Source: Platerodrilus igneus (lineage: Eukaryota; Arthropoda; Insecta; Coleoptera; Lycidae). Taken from it: a stretch of DNA of 64,000 nucleotides. The notes below the pieces were generated by a model. That model did no database searches. It was not told where the DNA came from and saw nothing but the letters and a program-made list of their open reading frames with translations. The DNA lies in assembly GCA_036346225.1 (NCBI GenBank), contig JARFIW010001320.1, positions 682,001 to 746,000 on the forward strand, in the 5' to 3' direction. How positions within the stretch are numbered: position 1 is the stretch's first letter; the number at the start of each line of letters is the position of its first letter. The position numbers and the translations under genes are program-made. Below, in pieces: positions 22,901-35,100 of the stretch.

Positions 22901-25900
22901 AAAACTTACCTGAATAATTTAGTAAGTACAATTTGATGTTATAAACGATTTGATATGACAATGAATATGTTGAGATAATTCTTTATAATTTGGTGGAAAA
23001 AACTTGATGTTTTAAGTTAATATTTGCAGTAATTATTTATTTTGGAAATTAATCTTAAATAAAAAGAAATAAGGTTTGTTGTGGCAAGGATAAATTCAAT
23101 TTTAAGGGTTTATTTTAAATAAAAAATCAGAATTTTATGATTCATTATGTAGGCCTTATCTGCTAATTGAACAATAATAACAATTTATTTATTGGAAAAC
23201 ATTTGAAAGAATTTTTATGGCGCCAATTTTTTTTTGTTTTTACTACTAGTCAATTACATAAGCTATATACATACTGAAGATGATTTAATAAAAATCGGAA
23301 CCGCTCTGTGTATTGTATTATATTTGCACGAATACATACCTCGTCAAATTCTTGATATGTTATAATAATTATGTCATGAAACAATTTATTGATATTTAAA
23401 AACTTTCCTGAATAATTTAGTAAGTACAATTTGATGTTATAAACGATTTGATATGACAATGAATTTGTTGAGATAATTCTTTATAATTTGGTGGGATAAA
23501 CTTGATGCTTTAAGTTAATATTTGCTGTAATTATTTATTTTGGAAATTAATCTTAAATAAAAAGAAATAAGGTTTGTTGTGACAAGGATAAATTCAATTT
23601 TAAGGGTTCATTTTAAATGAAAAATTAAAATTTTATTATTCATTATGTAGGCCTTATTCTGCTAGTTGAACAATAATAACAATTTATGTTTTCGAAAACA
23701 TTTGAAAAAAATTTTATGGCGCCAATTATTTTTTGTTTTTACTACTTGTCAATTACATAATCTATATACACACACACTGAAGAAGATAATTTAGTAAAAA
23801 TCGAAAGCGCTCTGTATATTGTATTATATTTGCACGAATATTCAACATCAAATTCTTGATATGTTATAATAATTGTGTCATGAAACAATTTATTGATGTT
23901 TAAAACTTACCTGAATAATTTAGTAAGTACAATTTGATGTTATAAACGATTTGATACGACAATGAATATTGTCGAGATAATTCTTTATAATTTGGTGGAA
24001 AAACTTGATGTTTTAAGTTAATATTTGCGTAATTATTTATTTTGGAAATTAATCTTAAATAAAAGAGATAAGATTTGTTGTGGCAAGGATAAATTCAATT
24101 TTAAGGGTTCATTTTAAATGAAAAATCAGAATTTTATGATTCATTATGTAGGCCTTATTCTGCTAATTGAACAATAATAACAATTTATTTATTCGGAAAA
24201 CATTTGAAAGAATTTTTATGGCGCCAATTTTTTTTGTTTTACTACTAGTCAATTACATAAGCTATATACATACTGAAGATGATTTAATAAAAATCGGAAC
24301 CGCTCTGTGTATTGTATTATATTTGCACGAATACATACCTCGTCAAATTCTTGATATGTTATAATAATTATGTCATGAAACAATTTATTGATATTTAAAA
24401 ACTTTCCTGAATAATTTAGTAAGTACAATTTGATGTTATAAACGATTTGATATGACAATGAATTTGTTGAGATAATTCTTTATAATTTGGTGGGATAAAC
24501 TTGATGCTTTAAGTTAATATTTGCTGTAATTATTTATTTTGGAAATTAATCTTAAATAAAAAGAAATAAGGTTTGTTGTGACAAGGATAAATTCAATTTT
24601 AAGGGTTCATTTTAAATGAAAAATTAAAATTTTATTATTCATTATGTAGGCCTTATTCTGCTAGTTGAACAATAATAACAATTTATGTTTTCGAAAACAT
24701 TTGAAAAAAATTTTATGGCGCCAATTATTTTTTGTTTTTACTACTTGTCAATTACATAATCTATATACACACACACTGAAGAAGATAATTTAGTAAAAAT
24801 CGAAAGCGCTCTGTATATTGTATTATATTTGCACGAATATTCAAATCAAATTCTTGATATGTTATAATAATTGTGTCATGAAACAATTTATTGATGTTTA
24901 AAAACTTACCTGAATAATTTAGTAAGTACAATTTGATGTTATAAACGATTTGATACGACAATGAATTTGTCGAGATATTTCTGTATAATTTGGTGGGGAA
25001 AACTTGATGTTTTAAGTTAATATTTGCTGTAATTATTTATTTTGGAAATTAATCTTAAATAAAAAAAGATAAAATTTGTTGTGGCAAGGATAAATTCAAT
25101 TTTAAGGGTTCATTTTAAATGAAAAATCAGAATTTTATGATTCATTATGTAGGCCTCATTCTGCTAATTGAACAATAATAACAATTTATTTTTTCGAAAA
25201 TATTTGGAAGAATTTTTATGGCGCCAATTTTTTTTTGTTTTTACTACTTGTCAATTACATAATCTATATATACACTGAAGATGATGATTTAATAAAAATC
25301 GGAAGCGCTCTGTATATTGTATTATATTTGCACGAGTACACACCTTGTCAAATTCTTGATATGTTATAATAATTGTGTCATGAAACAATTTATTGATGTT
25401 TAAAAACTTACCTGAATAATTTAGTAAGTACAATTTGATGTTATAAACGATTTGATACGACAATGAATTTGTCGAGATATTTCTTTATAATTTGGTGGAA
25501 AACTTGATGTTTTAAGTTAATATTTGCTGTAATTATTTATTTTGGAAATTAATCTTAAATAAAAAGATAAAATTTGTTGTGGCAAGGTTAAATTCAATTT
25601 TAAGGGTTCATTTTAAATGAAAAATCCAAATTTTATGATTCATTCTGCAGGCGTTATTCTGCTAATTGAACAACAACAATTTATTTTTTCGAAAACATTT
25701 GTAAGAATTTTTATGGTGCCAATTTTTTTTTGTTTTACTACTTGTCAATTACATAAGCTATATACATACTGAAAATGATTTAATAAAAATTGAAAGCGCT
25801 CTGTATATTGTATTATATTTGCACGAATACACACCTCGTCAAATTCTTGATATGTTATACTAATTGTGTAAGGAAACAATTTATTGATATTTTAAAACTT

Positions 25901-26379
25901 TCCTGAATAATTCAATAAGTACAATTTGATGTTATAAACGATTTGATATGACAATAAATTTGTCGAGATATTTCTGTATAATTTGGTGAAGAGAACTAGA
26001 TGTTTTAAGTTAATATTTGCTGTAATTATTTATTTTGGAAATTAATCTTAAATAAAAAGAGGTAAATTTGTTGTGACAAAGATAAATTCAATTTTAAGGG
26101 TTCATTTTAAATGAAAAATTAGAATTTTATGATTCATTATGTAGGCCTTATTCTGTTAATTAAACAATAATAACAATTTATGTTTTCGAAAACATTTGAA
26201 AAATGGCGCCAATTTTTTTTGTGTTTACTACTTGTCAATTACATAAGCTATATACACACTGAAGTTGATTTAATAAATATCGAAAGCGCTCTGTATATTG
26301 TATTATATTTGCACGAATGCACACCTCGTCAAATTCTTGATATATTATAATAATTATGTCATGAAACAATTTATTGATG

Positions 26380-26984
26380 TGTTATACTTTAGGTTCTACA
26401 CTCTAAGGTATACTTTTAAAGTCCCGCGGGTATTGTATGAGAGCCACTAAGACAGTTGGTAACACAAAAGATATTTGCAAAATATTGCGCAATAAGCGGT
26501 TACGTCATACTTATTATCAAATTATTATCACATGCAAAAAAAGATAAATGAACTCACGTAAACTGTAGGACTCCTCACACATGGCAACTACTCTCGCGGC
26601 AGTAGGGCGTTATGGGCGTGGGTCATCCTTTTGCCCTCCGTTGAATCCAAATTATTTTGTCTTCTCTTCGTGCGTAGCGATACGACAGGAATACCCAGGT
26701 AAGAGGAACGATAATAGGTATAAGGCAGGAAACCTACATTACCTGAAAGAAAAGACAAGATAACTGCACAAAGATAACCACACTCGTCGACGTTCACTTG
26801 ACTAGTCCCGACGTGATGGAAATCACCACTCCTGTTACACTCTGCGTCTCCGCATTCTCTTGCGCCGACGCCACTATCAAAAGGAACGGAAATGCACGCA
26901 CGAGTCTTTTAAATTATTGGCGCGAAATCACTTACAAATTAGAAACTTACAGAAATGTTGCGTGTCGATTTTCAGCATGTAACA
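26380..26984 (-). mobile_element. Solo LTR, family 1, with GATG target duplication
   Basis: Inverted relative to the copy at 10252: the end reads GCATGTAACA on the plus strand. Satellite sequence is duplicated exactly at the borders (GATG at 26376-26379 and 26985-26988), and joining the flanks restores the usual unit word TTATTGATGTTTAAAAAC. The length is 605 bp. Open frames inside (for example near 26800) have no known domain. Confidence 0.85.
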
Positions 26985-27450
26985 GATGTTTAAAAACTTT
27001 CCTGAATAGTTTAGTAAATACAATTTGATGTTATAAACGATTTGATACGACAATGAATTTGTCGAGATATTTTTGTATAATTTGGTGGGAAAAACTTATG
27101 TTTTAAGTTAATATTTGTTGTAACTATTTATTTTGGGAATTAATCTTTAATGAAAAGAGATAAGCTTTGTTGTGACAAGGATAAATTCAATTTTAAGGGT
27201 TCATTTTAATGAACGTAATATGAAAATCAGAATTTTTATGATTCATTATGCAGGCCTTATTCTGCTAATTAAACAATAATAACAATTTATTTTTTGGAAA
27301 ACATTTAGAAGAATTTTTATGGCGCCAATTTTTTTTACTACTTGTCAATTACATAAGCTATATACACACTATATTATATTTGCACGAATACACACCTCGT
27401 CAAATTCTTGATATGTTATAATAATTATGTCATGAAACAATTTATTGATG

Positions 27451-28054
27451 TGTTATACTTTAGGTTCTACACTCTAAGGTATACTTTTAAAGTCTCGCGG
27501 GTATTGTATGAGAGCCACTACGACAGTTGGTAACACAAAAGATATTTGCAAAATATTGCGCAATAAACGGTTACGTCATACTTATTATCAAATTATTATC
27601 ACATGCAAAGAACATAAATGAACTCACGTAAACTGTAGGATTCCTCACACATGGCAACTACTCTCGCGGCAGTAGGGCGTTATGGGCTTGGGTCATCCTT
27701 TTGCCCCCGGTTGAATCCAAATTAATTTGTCTTCTCTTCTTGCGTAGCGATACGACAGGAATACCCAGGTAAGAGGAACGATAATAGGTATAAGGCAGGA
27801 AACCTACATTACCTGAAAGAAAAGACAAGATAACTGCACAAAGATAACCACACTCGTCGACGTTCACTTGACTAGTCCCGACGTGACGGAAATCACCACT
27901 CCTGTTCCACTCTGCGTTTCCGCATTCTCTTGCGCCGACGCGACTATCAAAAGGAACGGAAATGCACGCACAATTCTTTTAAATTATTGGCGCGAAATCA
28001 CTTACAAATTAGAAACTTACAGAAATGTTGCGTGTCGATTTTCGGCATGTAACA
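27451..28054 (-). mobile_element. Second solo LTR copy, same insertion amplified with the satellite
   Basis: It is nearly identical to 26380-26984, at the same position in the satellite unit and with the same GATG borders (27447-27450, 28055-28058). The spacing from the first copy is 1071 bp, one unit plus one LTR. An independent insertion at the identical base is unlikely, so the LTR was copied along with its unit. Confidence 0.85.
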
Positions 28055-28947
28055 GATGTTTAAAAACTTTCCTGAATAATTTAGTAAGTACAATTTGATG
28101 TTATAAATGATTTGATACGACAATGAATTTGTCGAGATATTTCTGTATAATTAGGTGAAGAAAACTTATGTTTTAAGTTAATATTTGTTGTAACTATTTA
28201 TTTTGGGAATTAATCTTTAATGAAAAGAGATAAGCTTTGTTGTGACAAGGATAAATTCAATTTTAAGGGTTCATTTTAATGAACGTAATATGAAAATCAA
28301 TTTTTTTTTTGATTCATTATGCAGGCCTTATTCTGCTAATTAAACAATAATAACAATTTATTTTTTGGAAAACAAATGGAAGAATTTTTATGGCGCCAAT
28401 TTTTTTTTACTACTTGTCAATTACATAAGCTATATACACACTGTATTATATTTGCACGAATACACACCTCGTCAAATTCTTAACATGTAATAATTATGTC
28501 ATGAAACAATTTATAGATGTTCAAAAACTTTCCTGAATAATTTAGTAAGTACAATTTGATGTTATAAACGATTTGATATGACAATGAATTTGTCGAGATA
28601 TTTCTGTATAATTAGGTGGGGAAAACTTGATGTTTTAAGTTAATATTTGTTGTAATTATTTATTTTGGGAATTAATCTTAAATAAAAAGCGATAAAATTT
28701 GTTGTGACAAGGATAAATTCAATTTTAAGGGTTTATTTTAATAAATGTTAATTAAAAACTCAAAATTTTTGTTTCTTTATGCAAGCCATATTCTGGTAAT
28801 TGAACAATTATTAAACAAAGTACAGTGCATATAAGAAGGTCGATAGATTTGTAATGTAATAGTGTAAATTTTGATTTTTAGGTTTTGTTTATTTGATTAT
28901 GTAAACAGCAAGTGCAATACAGCTAAGCGAACGTCATTTTCATACAT

Positions 28948-28953
28948 TTTATT
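28948..28953 (-). terminator. Candidate annexin polyadenylation signal
   Basis: AATAAA on the minus strand about 150 bases after the annexin stop codon, at a plausible distance for a 3' end. No transcript evidence. Confidence 0.45.
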
Positions 28954-29100
28954 CACACATAAATGTATCATAAAGATAAGATATTAAACGGAATATAGTC
29001 TGTATCAAAATACAATATAAATAGTACATTTTAAAAATTTTAAAGTAAATATAGTAATATTTGAAATATCAAAGATTAATACTATTAATAGTCAGGAAAA

Positions 29101-29157
29101 TTAATGTTCTCCAATTAAAGCAAGTAAGCATTTCTTGTAATTTCCAGACACATTTTT
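29101..29157 (-). CDS. Annexin exon 6 (last), stop codon
   Basis: Follows the acceptor TTTTGTAG. It encodes KNVSGNYKKCLLALIGEH and TAA, the normal end of repeat 4. It joins exon 5 in phase 0 across a 51-bp intron. Confidence 0.88.
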   Translation of the reverse strand, partial: KNVSGNYKKCLLALIGEH

Positions 29158-32100
29158 CTACAAAAGAATATTGTCTAGTCATATAAAAGTTCTAAATAAA
29201 ATACATACAGCAATAGCATTAGCTAACGTCTTTCCATATTTGGCAGCATAATTTTGCTTAATTTCATCCATATCAATTTCGCATCTAGTAACGATTATCC
29301 TTATCAGTTGTGAATTTCTAGTATCCATTCCGCTCATGCTTTGATAAAGACGCTTAGCAAAGAATCCTGGTAAATTTCGGACAGCGCGTATTATAGCCAA
29401 AAGTCCTTGCTGAATATCACCATAAAATTCTTCTTTTACAACATTTTCAATATCGTTTCCAGAAATGCGCTCATATTCATCAAAAACAAGATTCAACTGC
29501 TTATAGCTACGTTGGCACAAAATCATGTTAAATGTCGATTTATCTATTTTCCACTGTGGTGCCCCTTAAAGTAATACATAATTATATAGTTACTTTAATG
29601 CTATAACATACCAGCTTCTAATACTTGCCCAGCTACAGATTGTGCTTGATTAATAAGTCCACTTACTGGTTCAGCCCAACATAAGGCTAAAATCAGGTTA
29701 AATGCCGATTCATCATCTATTCCCCATTTTAGTGAACCTTAAAGTAATACGTAATTATATAGTTACTTTAAAGCTATAGCATACCAGATTGTAATAATTG
29801 CTCAGCATCCGCTGTAGCTTGGGCCTGATCAATAATTCCACTTTCATCACGTCTTGCACAACATAAGATAGTCATTAAACGTTTGAAGTGACCATCTGTA
29901 TTACTTCGTAAATCAGATTCCAAGGGCTTATTGTACACTAGAATAAAAATTAAATGTTAAATCTGTTGGACTTTAACTAGGGGCTGTGCAGCACATCATG
30001 GTCACTAAAACAATAGTGAAAACAAATTGTTATCACATAGTTCGGTAGTAACAGCAAAACCATATTAAAACATGCGATAATAATTTTCCACACGCTGGAA
30101 ACTAAAAATAATAATAAAAATCTGGTTAAAAATTGTCGTGGGCCTTACGGTAAATAAAAACCGGCTGAAAAAGAGAAAAATTAATCTTGAACAGACACAT
30201 TTAATATTGATTTCATATATTTCATATATTTCAAATATAACAGTGTTTAGTAAGCAAGAAATTTCAATAAATTGTTAGGTTTATTAAAATTATAAACTTA
30301 GGTTTATAAATTAATTTAATCCATAATAGGTTGAACAAAATATTTAATTCTGTCAGGTTTTACAGCAGTAAAATTGTCATTTTAAGATAACTTTAGAATT
30401 ATGAAATAAATAACAGTGAATTAATTAATATTCATCGCAAACACAGGAGAGCTTTTTACAAGTTTTAGTTAAATAAATTAAATTTAATGTTTAAATAGTT
30501 GTAATATGAAGAAAACTCCACACACACTTTAATGTTCATACAATGTAAAACCCCAGACTGAGTAGTGAAATATTAGGTTGTAGATGTAATTTAATCATTC
30601 AATACAATACAAAGTAGAATGTAACAATGTATTCATTATATATTGCCGAAGACAGAAGGAAGCACGAACGACGTTAGCTTAAGTAAATCATGCAATACCT
30701 CAGGTACTTTCCGGGTATTCATTCTATTAACCAAAAAGGAAGACTAGCATGACAAAAAAAACCAACCGAGCATAAGAAAGAAGAAGAATTAAATCACAAT
30801 AATTACTTCCAACGAAAACACAGAAAAGGTCAAAAAGTAGTCATACAAGCCACAATAAGGTGGAAGTGGCCACGTGGTTAGAGGTTGGTATGAAATTAAG
30901 TTAAAAGTAATGTTGAACGAAATCAGCTTCAGGTATGTTAGCGTTTTCTTCTCCACAAAGAAAAATTTAAAATATCGTGCGAGCCTTTGTAGAACTCTCG
31001 CAGTATGCACGCACCCTTTGTTGTTACAGGGTCCCAGCCTCTTCAGGGCCCATCAAAATTTATTAACGTAACGCTTATTTTACCCGTAACAAATGCCACA
31101 ATATTAGATATCAACAAGCCATATCAAATGGTAATGAATGTGCTTTTGTAAGCAATTCCCCAAATTCAAATAATCATGCAAACTTAGATAAAATTACCTA
31201 CACGAATCAAAAAATTTTAGAAGTAGGTGCAGGACAACCATTCGTTATATTCGAAACCCTGCAAGCAATTTTTTCTAGTTTTATTCATACTAATTTTATT
31301 TAAAATATTCTAAATTTTCTAAACAAATCATAAAAGTTATCGATCGACAAGCTCGATTTTCTTCCATTTGAAATTACTGCTATTTTATGAAATTTCTTCA
31401 GGTATTTACTTTAATTTTATCTTATAAGATCAAACAGCTGCTTAGCAACTTCAGTGACAAAGTCGCTACAAATATGTTCTAACACCTGCAGTGAATACGT
31501 TCCAACCACAGCTGCACAGACATTTATGACTTTCTTTAAATCACTTGCCTAGTAAATGAACACTTGCAATGGGTTTGTTATCTTTACGAAGTTTACACTT
31601 CCATCAAGCATATATTATATTTTGCAGTTGTGCAGGTGTTCAAAGCAATAAGATGGTCTCGCTTTGTTAACATTTTAGTAGTCGTTGTCTCTTTGTTTGC
31701 AAGCCGTTACAACTGGTAGACTTTTGCAGATGCTGTCTGAGAATTCTTTACATTTGATCTTATTTTTGAAAGCCAAACGCCTTGCCCCCTACGTGGTTCT
31801 TTTCTTTATAAATACAAACTGTGCTTTGAAACTGGGACATTGAATACAACATTCTTTTAGCAAAAGAGCTGTTGTGTCGCGATATCCTTTCTGTGCTAAC
31901 ACAGTTAAATTGATTAAGTCAGTGTCCAATTCACCAACGAAAGCAGCCCACATGTCCCGAATCCTGTAAGGTGGCACCAGAAAGGCAGACAACTTAGTCT
32001 AAGGTACAGTTTTTTCTGTTTGCTTTACTTGTGTTGCTGTTTAGGAAGAAAGACACTTTTTTGGCTGATTCCCAAAAAATTGCAGACTACGTTACCAAAT

Positions 32101-35100
32101 GCACGTTCACAACTCAAACGATTATGTACCTTATTCTGAAAGTCATGTTAGAGCATTTTTTTATTGTTTACTTTTCTGTGTAAAGTAATGTTAGTGTCAA
32201 AAACATGCTAGTTAATACTTGATTGTTATTTAAAAATTCAATGTTACGATCTTAAACCTTACAAGGTACACTTCCCAAGCAGATGTTACTGTATAATTTC
32301 TACTACCTCTTGCTCTACTTCACACATACATATTTTTGGTTCTTTCTTTTCTTTTGGTACTGCTTACTTATGGTTTTATTTTTAGATTAGTTCTTATTTT
32401 TAGTTTTACTTTTTCGTTCCTTTTGATTCACTTTCCTTTCCCGTTTCGTCTGCTAGTTTTCTTGCGGTTAGTTCTCATACGAATTTGGTTAAATTTTTCG
32501 ATCTGCTTCCTGTGGTAGATACTTTCTAGACCTTTCTTCTTTTCTTCGGAAACCACGACTTAGTTGACCTTTAGGCCTACTTAGCTAGTCTCTTCTTCGG
32601 TTGTTCGTTTAATACGATTCTTGTTAAAACAGCTTGAAGTATTTTAACATTTCTATGTAGCATTCTCATTGTTCCCTTGTAACTTTGAGACTTGACAGTT
32701 ATTGTCTCGTTTTGGCTTGTATTGTTGGTTTTCGTTCTCGGTACTTTTCTTACTTTGGGTTTTTCACGAGAAACCAATTTTCTTTCTTGAGGTTGACAAC
32801 GTTATTATTTCTTTACTACAGATATATCCGTCCTGCGACGACTTTTGCAGTGTTAGTACATTCCATCTTTGTCCTCGGTGATTGCTACCTTATACTTTTC
32901 GTTCTCCTATATCCTTTACACTTCTTGACTTGCTCCCGTGTACCGGTCCTTCAAGCCGGATAAAAACTCTAGTGTTAGTTCTTGAGTTCTCTTGTAATTT
33001 TGTAAGCCGATTTTTTTATTTACCTTATTAGACTGTACTGGTCCTTCAAGCAGGATAAAAATTGTTTTGTTGGTTTGTGAGTTTTTCCTGTAGTTTTCTT
33101 AAACGAATTTTCTTTTGCTTTGTTTTATTAGTTTAATGACTAGTCCGTTGCCTTCGCTTCTTACCACGACCTTTCAATTCTGCCATGGGGAAATTTCGTT
33201 ACGTTCAAAACCCTGCAAGCAATTTTTTCTGCATGAAATGCATACTACTTTTATTTAAAACGGTCTAAAATTTCTAAAAGTTATCGATCTACAAGCATGA
33301 TTTCCTTCCACTTGAAATTACTGCCATTTTATAAAATTTCATCAGGTATTTACTCTATAATATTTTGTATTATAAAATCAAACAGCTGCTTAGCAACTTC
33401 AAGTACAAAGTCGCTATAAGTATGTTCTAATTCCTGTAGTGAATACGTTCCAACCACGGCTGCACAGATATTCATGGCTTTCTTTAAAAGATAAGACCGC
33501 TTAACCACTTGCCTAGTAAATGAACACTTGCAATGGGTTTGTTATCTATACCAAGTTTATACTTCCATCAAGCATATACTTTATTTTGCAGCTGTATAGG
33601 TATCCAAAGCTATAAGATTGTATCCCTTTGTTATCGTCTTGGTAGCTGTTATCTGCTTGTTTGCAAGCTGTTACAGTTGGTAGACTTTTGCAGATGCTGT
33701 CTGAGAATTCTTTACATTTGATCATATTTTTGAAAACCAAACACCTTACCCCTACGTGTTTCTTTTCTTTATAAATAAGGACCGTGCTTTGAAAGGAGGA
33801 CATTGAATACAACATTCTTTTAGTAAAAAGAGCTCCTGTGTCGCAATATGCTTTCTGTGCTAACTCAGTTAAATTGGTTAAGTCAGTGTCCAATACACCG
33901 ACAAAAGCAGCCCACATGTCCCAACCTGTAAGATGGTACCAGAAAGGCAGACAACTTGATCTAAGGTACAGTTTTTTCTGCTTGCTTTACTTGTGTTGCA
34001 CTTTTTTTGGTTGATTCCGAAATAAATTTCAGACTACGTTATCAAATGCACGTTCACAACTCAAACGATTATGTACATTATTCTTAAAGTTTGTGTTAGA
34101 GCATTTTTTTTATTGTTTACTTTTCTGTGTAAAGTAATGTTAATGTTAAAAACTTGCTAGTTAATACTTATGTTATTTAAAAATTTAATGTTGTGTTCTT
34201 AAACTTTACAAGGTCCACTTCCCAAAGCAGATGTTACTGTATTATTTGTGGCAGATGCTACTGTAAATGTTATGTATAATTTCTTCTTGTGCATATTTAG
34301 GACTGGAAATGTTATACTGGTATGTAATGTAAGTGTTATTTAGATCATAAGATTTTATTTTAGATATTTTAAAATGTTTAAGTTTATACTGTATTATATG
34401 TAAATTGACGCTTTGTTTACATCACGTTAACACGATGACGTAAATATGTATGTGTTTTTGACTTTTGTAAATATTCTTTCGGGACTGTACTGTACTGTGT
34501 GTTGATAATATAGTTTTTTTACTGAGATTTTCAATGTGTTCTTTCTGTATCGCCCACCCCACACTACGACGTTTTTGAGCTAGTTCGAAATCTAATTCTT
34601 TTGGATTTCGATTCTACCATTCTGTCCCTGTTTTGTTGCGGTATTGGGTGAAAGCGATTTTTTTTATGTACTTTACTGCTTTCTTTCTTGTCTGCATGGA
34701 ATACCGTAACATAAATTAGCATACCTAACATGTGGCTACGATTTTTGAAACCTTTCTGTCATATGTAAAATTTATTCGATTTCTGAAACCGTTCTTTTTA
34801 CTTAAGAATTTATCCCCGCTTTTTTGGAAACCTCTATTCTTACTCAACGTTTTGTCTCGAATTTTTCTGTACATTGTTACAATTACGCGCATTACAATTT
34901 AGGCGTGGCTCTAACGCCGTTATATAACTTATACCAACCACGTTTTTACCGGATGATGCAATCGCTGTCTAAGTCAATTTACATGCATATTTAAAGTAAA
35001 ATTCAAATTACTCACGTGACCTGTATATCTCGGAACTTCATCTCAAGGTCCAGCACGTAGGATGTTTTTGTGATCACGCCGTGTTGAATATTAAATTTTT

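Larger units (their letters stand above)
19960..28815. repeat. Tandem satellite array, units of about 500 bp with higher-order pattern
   Basis: Units share GTAAGTACAATTTGATGTTA, TTAAGTTAATATTTGCTGTA, AAGGATAAATTCAATTTTAA and TATGTAGGCCTTATTCTGCT. Spacing of the same word is 490-512 bp through most of the array; shorter units of about 350-360 bp, lacking the CTTGTCAATTACATAA part, occur near 20000 and 20900. Variants alternate in a higher-order pattern (see findings). Two LTRs lie inside. A conserved minus-strand frame of about 70 codons recurs in eight units, but its conservation is what recent unit copying gives, so no gene is called. The array lies downstream of the annexin gene. Confidence 0.9.

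Noticed and set aside
20394..25463. A recurring minus-strand frame of about 70 codons (MSYQIVYNIKLYLLNYSG) in eight satellite units
   Set aside because: It occurs only because the units are recent copies; it has no domain, a biased AT-driven composition, and changes do not spare codon positions.
26588..28098. Paired open frames in both LTR copies (for example 26798-27028 and 27868-28098)
   Set aside because: They lie in solo LTRs, on both strands, and are present twice only because the LTR was duplicated.
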